Assembly: GCA_039704465.1 (NCBI GenBank)
Contig: JASFAU010000001.1
Coordinates: 1,240,001 to 1,304,000, forward strand
Direction: 5' to 3'
DNA length: 64,000 nt
Source: Plasmodiophora brassicae
Lineage: Eukaryota; Endomyxa; Phytomyxea; Plasmodiophorida; Plasmodiophoridae
This document shows positions 30,499-40,157 of this stretch, one piece after another; the first letter of the stretch is position 1; the number at the start of each line of letters is the position of its first letter. The position numbers were made by a program, and so were the translations under genes. The notes beneath the pieces were generated by a model. The model saw nothing but the letters and a program-made list of their open reading frames with translations, made no database searches and was not told the origin of the DNA.

Positions 30499-33120
30499 TT
30501 AGCACGACATTTCGCCAGGGTCGTGGCTGACGGTGGGCGAATCGACGTACTTGGCGCGCAGCGATCTGGTGTGCTGCAGGGCCGTCGAGATGGCATCGGG
30601 CAGGGCAGGCGCTTCGTCCAGATGCAGGCTGCGTCGCGACATCGACCGACTTGGGGCCAGCGACGCCCTCCGACTCAGCTTCGGCGTCTCGGTCCGCTTG
30701 ATCTCGACGCGACGCCCGCCGGCCGCTCGAATGCGTCTCGTGATGGCGGCGGCGAACCCTTTCGGCGCCGGCCGCCGGGGACCTTCTGCTGCCGGCAGCA
30801 TCGTCGACCCTGCTTCGCCGAGCGATCGTCGCGCTCTCTGCGCACCCACCGTACCTTGTCCAAGCCCTGCGATCGCTTGAAGCCTGGACGACACCGTCAC
30901 CGAAGGCATGACCACCGACCGGAACGGCTTCCGCTCCCGGATCGGCGCCCTCGTGTCGCCGGTCTTGCTGGGACGAGCCATGGAAGGACGCGAGACAAGC
31001 GGAGGGTGGATAGACGGTGCAGGCAGAGGATCAGGAGGTACTGGCGAAGGAGACGAGGACGCTGGGGCCGACGGCACCTTAGCCGGTGTCGCGATAATTG
31101 GCGGAGGTTCCCGTTCGCCGTCCGCCTTCGGCATGGGCGCTGACGACGATGGTGGAGCCGGGGCCGCCAGTCTAGCAGCATCCTGGACGGGGTCAGGGAA
31201 CCGCGACTCGGGCCTGGACAGGACAATGTCCTGCGAGCGCAACGCCGCCTTCTGGTCGGCAATGATCCGATCCCGAATGCGGACCTGGTCCTGGAGCGAT
31301 TCGATCCAGTCGGCGTGGCCCTTGTCCGATTCGGCCCGGCCATGCTGGAGCTTCAGGTTCTCGACCTTCACGTTGTGCATGTCCATCTCCAGGTCCAGAA
31401 TCTGCGAGATCGTCTGGGACGCGTTGACGCCTGCCAGGCCCACCTGCGCGCGCAGCTCCTTCTCGCGCTGCACAAGGTCGTTGTCCCTCTTCTTCAGCCG
31501 CTGGACCTGCTGCGACCCGCTGGTGATCTCGTGTTCCAGCGCGCCGACGTCCTTCTCGACCGGTTCGCCGAGTTTGTTCAGGATCCTCGCCTTGCGAAGC
31601 TCGCGGACCGCGTCCAGGTTCCTGATCTTGATGGCGCTGATGCTGTCGGCGACCTGTTTGCGCTCGTCAAAGATCGCCTGAAGCTTCTGCCGCGCCTCCG
31701 CCCAGGTCGTCATGTCCCGTGCCGACAGCCAGTGCTCGAGTTCGAGCTGGTGCGTCAGCGATTTCGTGTCGCGGCGCTGCTGCATGAGCGACGAGACGCG
31801 CATCTGGCACTTCAGCGAGCTGATCTCCCGGCGCAGGTCGCTGATGATCTCGGTGTACTTGGCGACGTGGTGCGACACCTCGACCACGTTGCTGCGCGCC
31901 GTCGTCCTGATGTTCTTCGCCCGGTTCGCGTACTTCAACGCGTTGTGCGTGTCCTCGAACGACTGATCGCACGGGCTGACGTTCGTGATCATCACCGTTT
32001 TCGTGTTACCGCCCAGCGAATCCTTCAGCATCCTCGTCAGCTTCGAATCCCTGCAACGACGGTTATGAGCTAGGCGGGGAGCGGTACTAGCAACGCCCCA
32101 CCTGAACGGGACGAAGCTAGAGTTGGAGCCCAGGGCAGTGATACAGTTGCCAAGCGCCAGCAGCGACCTGTTGATGTTGGCGCCCTCGATCATACGGAGC
32201 CCTCGGTTCTGTGTGATTGCCGCGCGTTCCGATCCGGCCAGGTCGATCAGCGACAGCTTCCCGACTCGAAGCGTTTCGGTGGTCGACGGCGTCCGGTCGC
32301 GCTGCTCCACGACGATCTGCAGGACGGCGTGCGACCTGGACGACGTCTGGTTCGCGGCCGTCGGCTCGGTGGTGCGGTTGGCGTTGCCCAGGCGAAGCAG
32401 TTCCATGACCTCCTGGGCGCTGTTCGCCACGATCTCGGACACGCCCGACACCTGAATGCCTCGCAGCGGGTCCTCCCGCAACGATAGGTTCGTGGTCGAT
32501 GGGCGCAGCAGGTCCCTGAGGTTCTCATTGTACACCTCCAGGTACGAGAGCGTCACCTTGAAGACGGAGTCGGTGATGGAGGACACATGGGAGAACAGGT
32601 CCTCGAGCGCCAGGATCATGATGCCGGGCTGGGACGGCGTCCCCATCATGGTGTGCGTCTTGCCGGCACCGGTCGACCCATAGGCGAACACGCTGGCGTT
32701 GTACCCGCTGGCGACCGCGTCGATCAGCGGCTTCGTCGTGTGCTCGTAGACGTCCTCCTGCGTGCAGAACTCGTCGAACGCGTGGTCGAACATGTACTGC
32801 TTCTCGCGCGTTCGCCCATGGCGCAGGAAGTCGGACGACGACGACGTCGAGTCCAGCAGGACGACCAGGCGCCCGTCCATGACGCGGATGACGTCGCGCC
32901 CGCCGGCCGCCTTCTCGCGTTCGTTCTGTGGGCGTTTCCTCACGACGACGACGATATTGGAGAGCTCGGCCGGCTGCGGTACGACCGTCGTCGTTCCAGG
33001 CGCCGTCGACTTGGCGTCCTCGTACCGAATGGGAACGGCCGTCACCGCCGAACAGTCGCTGTCGTCCGCATCGTTCCCGGATTGGGACGTGCCCGGGCGC
33101 GGGTCCTCGTCGGCGACCAT
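30499..33120 (-). CDS. Kinesin-8 family motor
   Basis: Exons 33120-32102 and 32050-30499 encode about 856 residues. Motor domain at about 55-400: P-loop GSTGAGKTHTM, switch I NQTSSRSHA, switch II DLAGSER, and the microtubule-contacting run RDSKLTRMLKDSLGG. The GxTGAGKT form of the P-loop, the placing of the neck after NALKYANRAKNI, and the coiled-coil segments that follow (about 410-620) fit kinesin-8 (KIF18/19, Kip3), which walk to plus ends and shorten microtubules. The tail is Pro/Ala/Ser- and Arg-rich. The 51-nt intron (32051-32101) has length divisible by three and no in-frame stop, so it reads through as a false insertion in the motor core. Removing it restores the conserved FVPFRDSKLTR. 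Confidence 0.9.
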   Translation of the reverse strand: MVADEDPRPGTSQSGNDADDSDCSAVTAVPIRYEDAKSTAPGTTTVVPQPAELSNIVVVVRKRPQNEREKAAGGRDVIRVMDGRLVVLLDSTSSSSDFLRHGRTREKQYMFDHAFDEFCTQEDVYEHTTKPLIDAVASGYNASVFAYGSTGAGKTHTMMGTPSQPGIMILALEDLFSHVSSITDSVFKVTLSYLEVYNENLRDLLRPSTTNLSLREDPLRGIQVSGVSEIVANSAQEVMELLRLGNANRTTEPTAANQTSSRSHAVLQIVVEQRDRTPSTTETLRVGKLSLIDLAGSERAAITQNRGLRMIEGANINRSLLALGNCITALGSNSSFVPFRWGVASTAPRLAHNRRCRDSKLTRMLKDSLGGNTKTVMITNVSPCDQSFEDTHNALKYANRAKNIRTTARSNVVEVSHHVAKYTEIISDLRREISSLKCQMRVSSLMQQRRDTKSLTHQLELEHWLSARDMTTWAEARQKLQAIFDERKQVADSISAIKIRNLDAVRELRKARILNKLGEPVEKDVGALEHEITSGSQQVQRLKKRDNDLVQREKELRAQVGLAGVNASQTISQILDLEMDMHNVKVENLKLQHGRAESDKGHADWIESLQDQVRIRDRIIADQKAALRSQDIVLSRPESRFPDPVQDAARLAAPAPPSSSAPMPKADGEREPPPIIATPAKVPSAPASSSPSPVPPDPLPAPSIHPPLVSRPSMARPSKTGDTRAPIRERKPFRSVVMPSVTVSSRLQAIAGLGQGTVGAQRARRSLGEAGSTMLPAAEGPRRPAPKGFAAAITRRIRAAGGRRVEIKRTETPKLSRRASLAPSRSMSRRSLHLDEAPALPDAISTALQHTRSLRAKYVDSPTVSHDPGEMSC

Positions 33121-33307
33121 AGGCGCCGGCCGCCCTGGCAATCGCCCGTTAATGCCCACGCCCCGGGTACTGCTTGCCTACGTCAGTCGATCCCGGCTGG
33201 TGCCCGACACAGGGACGACGGTGGGGGGTCTACCTAGCGAGTTCGCTCCCCTAGCGCCCGTATCATTCCGCATCCTTTTATCGAGTCTGGCCCTTTGGGG
33301 AGGGGGT

Positions 33308-34303
33308 CTACACCTGGATCTTCACAGCGCACCATTCGTCGATGACCAGGTCGCAGGACAGCGTCAGACCGAACCCGTTCAGCAGGGCGCCGATCGCCGC
33401 TGTCGCACCCTCGACGACCTGTCGCACGCACCAGGACGATGCCGCCACGTGTCGCTGCTGCACGACGCCCTGTTCCCCGTCGACGCGCCGGGCCACCTTC
33501 ACCGACGCATACACCTGACAGATCGCGACATCGATGGATAGGGCCGGCCCATGTCGGCGGCGGTGACGCGCGTCGCGGATCGCGATCAGGGCGGCCTGGA
33601 TCGTGTCGATGGCGTTCGGCGCGACGGGTGCGCACCGCCCGGTGCGTGCCTGCACCACGTGCTGCAGACGCCGCGCCAGGCGCCGCACCGTCGTCGACGA
33701 GCTGCGAGACGACATGTCGTCCGAGGCGTCCTGCAGCTGATCCCTGTAGCTGACGAACAGGCGGTCCGGCCAGCGATCGACGACGCTGGCGGCGCAGGCG
33801 ACGCCAACGCGACCAACTGGGTCCGTCTGCCGCACCATCCAGAGCAGCAGGGACGCGCCCAGGTCGTCGCGGATCGAGGTGACGATGGCGGCCAGGCAGG
33901 ATCGGGCCGTTGCGGCCAGGCGGGCGTCCTGCGATAGGGCTAACGAGCGCAGGGACGGGATGGAAGCGCGAGCGATGAGAGCGATGTCGGGGCGGCTGGG
34001 TGCGGCTTTAGACATCAGGGCCTCGATGAGGTTGCAGGCGGCGATCGTGACATCGGGGTGATTGCCAGCGGTGCCGAGCTGGGCGACGAGAGCGCGCACC
34101 GCCTGGGCAGGAACCGGATGATCGGTACCGACGGATAGCATCCGGGACAAGGCCAGGCGGCGACGCCAGGACGTGCCGACGCCTCGGTCCGACAGCGCGT
34201 GCACGACCTTGTCGTAGGCGGAGCCGATCGCTGGCGACGACGGTGCTGGCGCCGGCCAGGGCGACGTCATGGTGCCCTGCAACCGCCTATCTTCACACAT
34301 CAT
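33308..34303 (-). CDS. HEAT/ARM-repeat protein, possibly TOG-like
   Basis: 331 residues from ATG 34303 (a second in-frame Met lies at 34270). The sequence is a run of paired helices: WRRRLALSRMLSV, VRALVAQLG, VTIAACNLIEALMSKAA, AARSCLAAIVTSI. This is the texture of TOG/CLASP/Crescerin HEAT arrays, which bind tubulin. Diagnostic Trp and Lys positions of a TOG domain are only partly present. Possible role in microtubule or cilium dynamics, by fold resemblance alone. The C-terminus ends in a hydrophobic, Trp-containing strand (IDEWCAVKIQV). Confidence 0.5.
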   Translation of the reverse strand: MMCEDRRLQGTMTSPWPAPAPSSPAIGSAYDKVVHALSDRGVGTSWRRRLALSRMLSVGTDHPVPAQAVRALVAQLGTAGNHPDVTIAACNLIEALMSKAAPSRPDIALIARASIPSLRSLALSQDARLAATARSCLAAIVTSIRDDLGASLLLWMVRQTDPVGRVGVACAASVVDRWPDRLFVSYRDQLQDASDDMSSRSSSTTVRRLARRLQHVVQARTGRCAPVAPNAIDTIQAALIAIRDARHRRRHGPALSIDVAICQVYASVKVARRVDGEQGVVQQRHVAASSWCVRQVVEGATAAIGALLNGFGLTLSCDLVIDEWCAVKIQV

Positions 34304-34767
34304 CACACGATGGTCGCAGTTGCCTCTGTGACGAGTGATACGCTCCCACCATCATCGCCGGCTCTCCTGCCCTCATGGCTGTTGTACATACAGAGTACCT
34401 ACATAGGTACCTTCACTGGCCAACCAGATCCATTTCTTTAGTCGGTGGCGAAGAGCACTGACCCCCATCAAACGGTCGGCAAGTAGGACAGCAAATGCAC
34501 CGCGCTAACGAAGTTCGTTATGTCGCCTATTAGATGGGACCGATATTGAATGCCCTTGTGGCAAGCGTCCAGTCAAGAGGGTGGGCCCATCCTGCAATGT
34601 GGAGTGGGAGTACGCGTCCAACTAGGCACAGCATCCGGCACGGGGGGGGCGGCAACTCGTGTGTTCTGCAGTACGGTGCACACATAGCGCCCAGGCGGCC
34701 CCGCCAGTCCTGTCGTTACAGAGGTCGTTGATGATCATCAATACCGGGCGGCGGGGCGGTAGAAACA
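34304..34767. other. Divergent promoter spacer with GTACCTACATAGGTAC palindrome
   Basis: No gene is seen. At 34395-34410 lies GTACCTACATAGGTAC, two perfect 7-bp arms around CA. It is the best copy of a motif also found at 4847, 12247 and 59556. A short G-run (34641-34648) is the only other oddity. The region separates the minus-strand HEAT gene from the plus-strand gene at 34768. Confidence 0.55.
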
Positions 34768-35203
34768 ATGCAGGATGCTAATGCGAGCGCGAAACATGAA
34801 CCGGCGGCAGAGAGCGGCGTCCCCGGGACCGATCATCAACCGGCCGGCATCGACGAGACGCTGCGAGCCAAGTTCGATCACATCCGCGCGCTGCAGGAGA
34901 AGATCTTTCACGCCCAGTGCCAACAGTTGGGGGTCCAACGCTCCCGACTGATATCGCAGACTTACATTGGCTCACGCGTGTAGGCGTCCGGCGGATCCGA
35001 AAGCCATGGCGGGGATGGCGTACGAAGAGATCGTGGCAGCGTTTGAAGCGAAATCGGTCGGCCAAGACGAGATCCAGTCCCTGGTAAACCGACACGTGCG
35101 TCCCGGTCCCCACATAAGCTAACACAAACGCCTGTAGATGCTGCAGCTGACAGCGGCAATGGACGATGCGACCAAGTGCTTCGACTCGACGAATACAGCA
35201 TGA
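34768..35203 (+). CDS. Small helical protein, unknown
   Basis: Exons 34768-34925, 34984-35083 and 35138-35203 join in phase to give about 107 residues. After a 28-residue polar N-terminus, the chain is all helix: LRAKFDHIRALQEKIFHAQ, then AYEEIVAAFEAKSVGQDEIQ, then LMLQLTAAMDDATKC. This size and helix pattern resemble small subunits of coiled-coil complexes (BLOC/BORC, kinetochore or Mediator subunits), but I cannot name one. The coding call is supported by three phase-consistent exons with standard splice sites. Confidence 0.5.
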
Positions 35204-35417
35204 CACCGCGACGACCACCGGTTCGCGACCGCATCCGGATATGGGCAGGACGCTTGTCAGGAAGCCCACTTGAGCGCTTGGAACGCGTCGTCCCTCGGTT
35301 GTCCGACAAAGTACCCCCCGGCATCGATCCTCGCGTTAATCTTGGGTGTGCTTCCGGAATGCCGTTCCTGACCCCGGGAAGGGCATACGCTCTGCGACGT
35401 TGACGCCGGCCACCACG

Positions 35418-36368
35418 ATGGAGGTGGAACTCGTAGCGGGCATCGGCATGTCCATCATAGCGTCCGTGTTGTGCAACGCAGGGTTCCTGCTGCAGAAGCT
35501 GGCGCATGGCCAGCAGCACGAGCACCGGTACTGGAACCGCACCTGGGTCGCCGGTCTGCTCGTACTCGGCCTGGGATCCGTCACCGACTACATCGCCTTG
35601 GCAATGATACCGCAAAGCGTTGTCGCACCGCTGGGCGCCGTCACCCTCCTGTCGAACCTCGCCCTGAGCCCGATCATCCTGGGTGAGAAGGTGACCAGCG
35701 CCTGCTACCGCGCCACAGCCGTCATCATAATCGGCAACGTTCTTGCCGTTCTGTTCTCCTCCTATCGGAACGCTCACGTCTCCGCCGTTCACATTATCAC
35801 GCGGGCGCAGCGCCCCGATATGATCGTGAACGTTGTTGTATTTGTCGCGCTTCTCGCATACTTGAAGCGTCGCGAGCTGGCGATGATAACGATGGCATCG
35901 CGATCGTCATCGCCACGCGCACAGTACAGCGCCGAGCATCGCCAGCTTATATCGTCGGTTCTAGCTGGCATACTCGGTGCCGCGAACATGCTGCTGGCTC
36001 GGGTGCTGTCGCTAATGATGAGGGATGCCATCGTGCACTCGCACGTGTCGTCGATGACGGCAATGATCGTATCTGGTGCACTGATGGCGGCCACACTGTT
36101 CGGGCAGATCCGTCAGATGAACGATTGCCTGGAGAAGTTCGAGGCGACCTACGTCATCCCCATATCACAGTCGGCGATGTGCATCGGGTCGGTCACGCTC
36201 GGGTTCGTGTTCTTCGAGGAGTACCGCGGCATCTCCATCCTCCACGCCATTCTCTTCGCCGTTGGCGTTGCCGTGACCGTTCGCGGCCAGCTTCTCCTCA
36301 TTCACGGCAACGTCGCCAAGCACACCGCCGACGAGGCCACCCTCGAGACGGTCGCGCTGACAAGCTGA
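35418..36368 (+). CDS. NIPA-type magnesium transporter
   Basis: 316 residues, one exon, about nine membrane helices. It shows the NIPA/DUF803 hallmarks: N-terminal helix with a buried Gln-Lys after it (FLLQKLAH), the segment ALAMIPQSVVAPLGAVTLLSN with its conserved P-Q-S and P-L-G, then LGEKVT, and later IPISQSAMCIGSVTLGFVFFEEY. NIPA proteins move Mg2+ across endosomal and plasma membranes and belong to the drug/metabolite transporter superfamily. The start at 35418 is the first Met before helix 1. The two preceding in-frame Met-free codons make an upstream start unlikely. Confidence 0.88.
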   Translation: MEVELVAGIGMSIIASVLCNAGFLLQKLAHGQQHEHRYWNRTWVAGLLVLGLGSVTDYIALAMIPQSVVAPLGAVTLLSNLALSPIILGEKVTSACYRATAVIIIGNVLAVLFSSYRNAHVSAVHIITRAQRPDMIVNVVVFVALLAYLKRRELAMITMASRSSSPRAQYSAEHRQLISSVLAGILGAANMLLARVLSLMMRDAIVHSHVSSMTAMIVSGALMAATLFGQIRQMNDCLEKFEATYVIPISQSAMCIGSVTLGFVFFEEYRGISILHAILFAVGVAVTVRGQLLLIHGNVAKHTADEATLETVALTS

Positions 36369-36505
36369 CCCGACCTGGTCGTTAACCCCCATAAACTAGA
36401 GTAATCCCATTACGGTAAGCCCCTTCAGCGCAACGATAGAGCCCGCCTCTGCCCTGGGCTGGACGGACATTCAGATCGTTCCATCCGCGGCGTCCGAGAC
36501 GCACC

Positions 36506-37381
36506 ATGTCCTCATCACCTGCAATGCCGCTGAGGTCGGTGTGCCCCTGCAGGCGAACACGGTACACACACAGTGGGCGCTGGCTGATGCGCGTTCGGGT
36601 GCAGACGTCCGCCACGATCACGGTCACGTTCACCGTCGTCGTCGTCGTCGACGTCCAGTGGGTCGGATTCTTCAGCGTATCGGGAAAAGAAGTCGGCCAC
36701 GGCTTGTGTGGCTGGGTCGTCCAAACGTTAACTGAGGTGATGCAGGCGCAGAAGGAAGGAGGAGAAGCGTCAGCGCAAGGCAGAGAAGAAACGGCTGAAG
36801 AAGGAGCGAAAACGGGCGTCCAAGCCGCTAACGCTGACCCATCAGTGGGGAAAGTACGTTCGCCTTGCACGATGCGAACACGAATCCTATTCCTAACCGG
36901 AACGGCAGGTACGGAATCATACGAACGTCTGATAAGTTCACCAAGGCGAACGAGTTCAACGCCTGGCTGGCCGACGTCAAGGAAGTCGTCCGTGAGGAGC
37001 TGTCGCTGAAGGAAGAGGCCGACCTGTTTGCACAGTACACGGAGGATTACAACACGGCCACACTGCCACATAAGAAGTACTACGACCTGGCGCGATGGGA
37101 GCAGAAACAGCTCGACAAGCAGGCGGGCAAGCGTTCCAAGAAACACAAATCGCGGCACAAGGATCAAGACGACGGCAAGGATGGCGACTCAGGGCAACTT
37201 CGTGACGAGGAAGTACTCCGTCTCGAGCGTCTTCGCCAAATGGAGAGGAAGACCCAGGAAGCGGAGCACATGCGAGTTCAGGCGTACGTTCGCAGTGCTG
37301 CTGGAAGCTGATCGACCACTTAACGTTTTCATTGACAGATTGGTACAAAGTCTGAAGCGCGCCAAAGGCACTCAACACTAA
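36506..37381 (+). CDS. SCI1-like RS-rich nuclear protein
   Basis: Exons 36506-36534, 36605-36718, 36752-36853, 36909-37283 and 37339-37381 encode about 220 residues. The N-terminal 45 residues form an Arg/Ser stretch (RPPRSRSRSPSSSSS). A basic helix follows (KEEKRQRKAEKKRLKKERKR). Then comes the family block: WGKYGIIRTSDKF, EFNAWLADVKEV and NTATLPHKKYYDLARW. The same block occurs in plant SCI1 (style cell-cycle inhibitor 1) and its unnamed relatives in many eukaryotes, which are nuclear and linked to splicing. The C-terminus is charged coiled coil. The intron at 36719-36751 is only 33 nt. Every junction keeps phase. Confidence 0.75.
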
Positions 37382-37419
37382 ACTTGCACGATCTGTCGCC
37401 CCTTATCGTGCCGGCTCAA

Positions 37420-40058
37420 TCAAGGCATATCACGACGGTTTGACGATGTGTGCAACTCCTGCTCGAGCCGGGCTAGACGTTCTTCGGTGGCCCGCCTCCA
37501 TTTCGCAATGCTGTCCGGATCGTCGCCGTCGCTGACATCTTCCAGAGCCACGTACCTACAGGCAGCGCCTTCTGTAACCACTGCGAGCCATGCGCGATGA
37601 ACGCCTGCAGTACCTTTCGTAGAAATCGATTCGGGGCATGTATGCCAGGGACAGGATCGACGCCGACGATCCGCTCTGCATTCGCTGGATAGCGTTATCC
37701 AGCGTGGCGCTGGCTCGCGCCACGGCTGGCGTCACCGCTGTGGCCATCTGTTCCGCGGCCATCGGCGACCCCTGCGAACTGGGCGTGTTCAGGGACCGCT
37801 CCAGTGCCAGCGTTTTCTCAAAGAATTCGGTCCCGCCCAGGTCGCTGGCCGAAAGCCGACGTGGCGTTGGCGTATTCCTGGGCGATGCCGCTGGCTTCAT
37901 CCCGGGGCGATAGTCGGCGTCCAGCTGGAAGAACGACGTCATCTCGGCGACCATATAGTTCTCGGCGAACTGGAGCCGCCGGGCACTATAGGGCGATCTC
38001 GGCAGCGTGAACACGGCCACCCATCGATCCGCCACGTTCCCGTACTTCAACGTGCAATCGCCTACCGTCGGTGCTGGCGGTCCCTGCACTGCCCTACATT
38101 GGGTGCATTGAGTCGCGGTGCCCCAATGCCCCCCAAATTCATTGGTCACTCACCATGGGTACACCTTCTTCTCCTCGGGCATGATATCCCCAAGGAACAC
38201 GTTGATGGCGTACTGCTTTTCGGCATCGGTGACCGCATTGGAATAGTACCTGCAGGCAGCGTCAGGCGCGGCTTCTTTGATTACGTTCGTGACGAAGAGC
38301 ACCTCCTGACAGCCGTGATGGCGTTGCCTATGCTGCCGAGGGTGGAGTGCTGTTCCGGGCCGGCTGCATCCTGCTGCAGGGCGTCCTTGTGCATGGCGCC
38401 CGACCCAGCATACTGCAATGCGATCTGGTCGCCATGCTCCACGAACATGTCCCGCAGCGCCTTGTCAAGGCCCGCCCATTCGGACAGGTTCCCGTCGGGT
38501 GCATCGATGACGTCCATGCCGAACAGCATGCGCGTGACGACCACCTTGGCGAAACAGAACTGGGCGATGTTCGTCCGGTCCAGGCAGTCGATACAGTTGA
38601 CACGCAGCACGCCCGCCTGGACCGAATCGGGGACCAGCGCCCGGTGATCGCCGGTTCGGTACAGGTGCGGCAGGTCGCCGATCGCGAAGAACGTGAACGC
38701 GAGCTCCATACCGCTGAACAGCGACGTCAGCGCGGTGATGACCGGTTCCTGGCGCTCCCTGGCCTGCAACAGGTCATACGACTTGTACAGCAGCGCGTGC
38801 TGCCCGAACTGGTTCGTGTCGGCCAATGCGGCCAACGCTTCCTCAAACATCGTGCCGACCACCGTCTCCTGCGGCGTCGTCTCCTTCTTCTTGATCAGGC
38901 TGACGACCGTGATGGGCGTTCCGTAATCGGCCGCCATCTTCCCAAAGTGCGCTTTGGTGGTATCGAACTTCGGCTCCCGTTTCGAGATGCGGATCTCGGG
39001 TCGCGGCTGGAACGGGTCGATCTGGCACCAGAACAGCGGGATCGACCCGCGAACGAACACCACCGAACTGAACATTGATCGGCCCCGCGGGTCGTGGAGC
39101 CGGTCCCGCGTCTTGACGGCGACGATCAGCTCGCTCTCGACGCTGTTGGCGACGTGCCCATCCGGGGACATGCCCCGCCGGTTGTACCTTGTCCCTGCAC
39201 AGTGTCTGGAACCTGGGCTGGTCCTAAGCACACGGTACAGGTGGGGATACCACAGATGATTGCTTACGTCGCGCCAGCAGGGTGACCTCCACGAACTGGC
39301 CGTTGACGTCGATGTGTGGGACCTGGCAGCAGAACCCGTGCACGAGCGGCACGATCCACTCGCTGGCGGTGTCGAGCGCGTCCAGCATGGTCTGCGCCAG
39401 GTAGAAATTCCAGGCGAACTCGCCGTTGTACGTGCAGGGCGGCGCCGTCGGCGCCCCATGCGCACGCAGCGTGTTGCTCTGCAGGGACCTCGTCAGGTCG
39501 TACGTGAAGCTGAAGTAGAAGTCGCCGGCGGCGAGGTCGACGCCCCGGAACAGCTGCCGGAACCGGGCGGCGTCCTTGTTCCCAGCGACCTGCGCCTGCC
39601 AGGACGCATCGGGCAACGGGAGCAGGAGCGTGTCGCGAACGACGTAGATGGGGTGGCCGGCAATGCGCGCGGTTAGGTCGGAACGCGTCACGAACAGCAT
39701 GTGGTAGTGGCCGAAGAACGACACGATGCCCAGCAGGGCGTCCGCACGGAAACGGAGCTTAACGGGGTCGTCGGGCGTCGATAGGGCATTGATCTGCGCC
39801 TGCACATCCGCCTTGGTGCACACGTCTGCCTTCTGCACCACAGACGATTCCGGCTGTTTGCGCCCGATCTGCAGCAGGGCGTACCGGCCAACGTCGTCGC
39901 GAACGCCGACAACAACGAACCACTATGGATCGTGCGCTTAGGGCGGGGCTCGCCACTCACACACGCGCTCCCTGACCGACCGCTCTGCTTTCGAATACTT
40001 GGAGCTTGCGGAAGATGGCGCTGTGGCCGTCGTCGCTGGGCTCCCCTTCAGAGGCCAT
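37420..40058 (-). CDS. FIG4: FIG4/SAC3-type polyphosphoinositide phosphatase
   Basis: Six exons: 40058-39981, 39922-39268, 39194-38303, 38249-38154, 38093-37614 and 37555-37420, giving about 778 residues. The SAC domain starts near the N-terminus (LQVFESRAWFVVVGVRDD; GRYALLQIGRK). The catalytic C-x5-R-T/S motif is intact in RVNCIDCLDRTN (around residue 440). Landmarks FYFSFTYDLT, WIVPLVHGF, RGSIPLFWCQ and RYYSNAVTDAEKQ follow the FIG4 order rather than Sac1 or synaptojanin. FIG4 removes the 5-phosphate of PI(3,5)P2 and scaffolds the PIKfyve-VAC14 complex on endolysosomes. The C-terminal 200 residues are polar, ending in a coiled coil. No membrane anchor, as expected for FIG4. Confidence 0.92.
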
Positions 40059-40157
40059 CGTTCGCCGCCAGCAGAGTATTGCTTGGGCGCAGCCTGCCTG
40101 ACCCTGTTAGGTCTTGTTCCTGACCGTCTCTGTGGAACCCGGCCAGCCCGTCGTATA

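Noticed and set aside
36515..36724. Minus-strand frame starting DDPATQAVADFF with a poly-Asp run
   Set aside because: It is the antisense of the RS-rich exon 2 of the SCI1-like gene, whose five exons join in phase and match the family.
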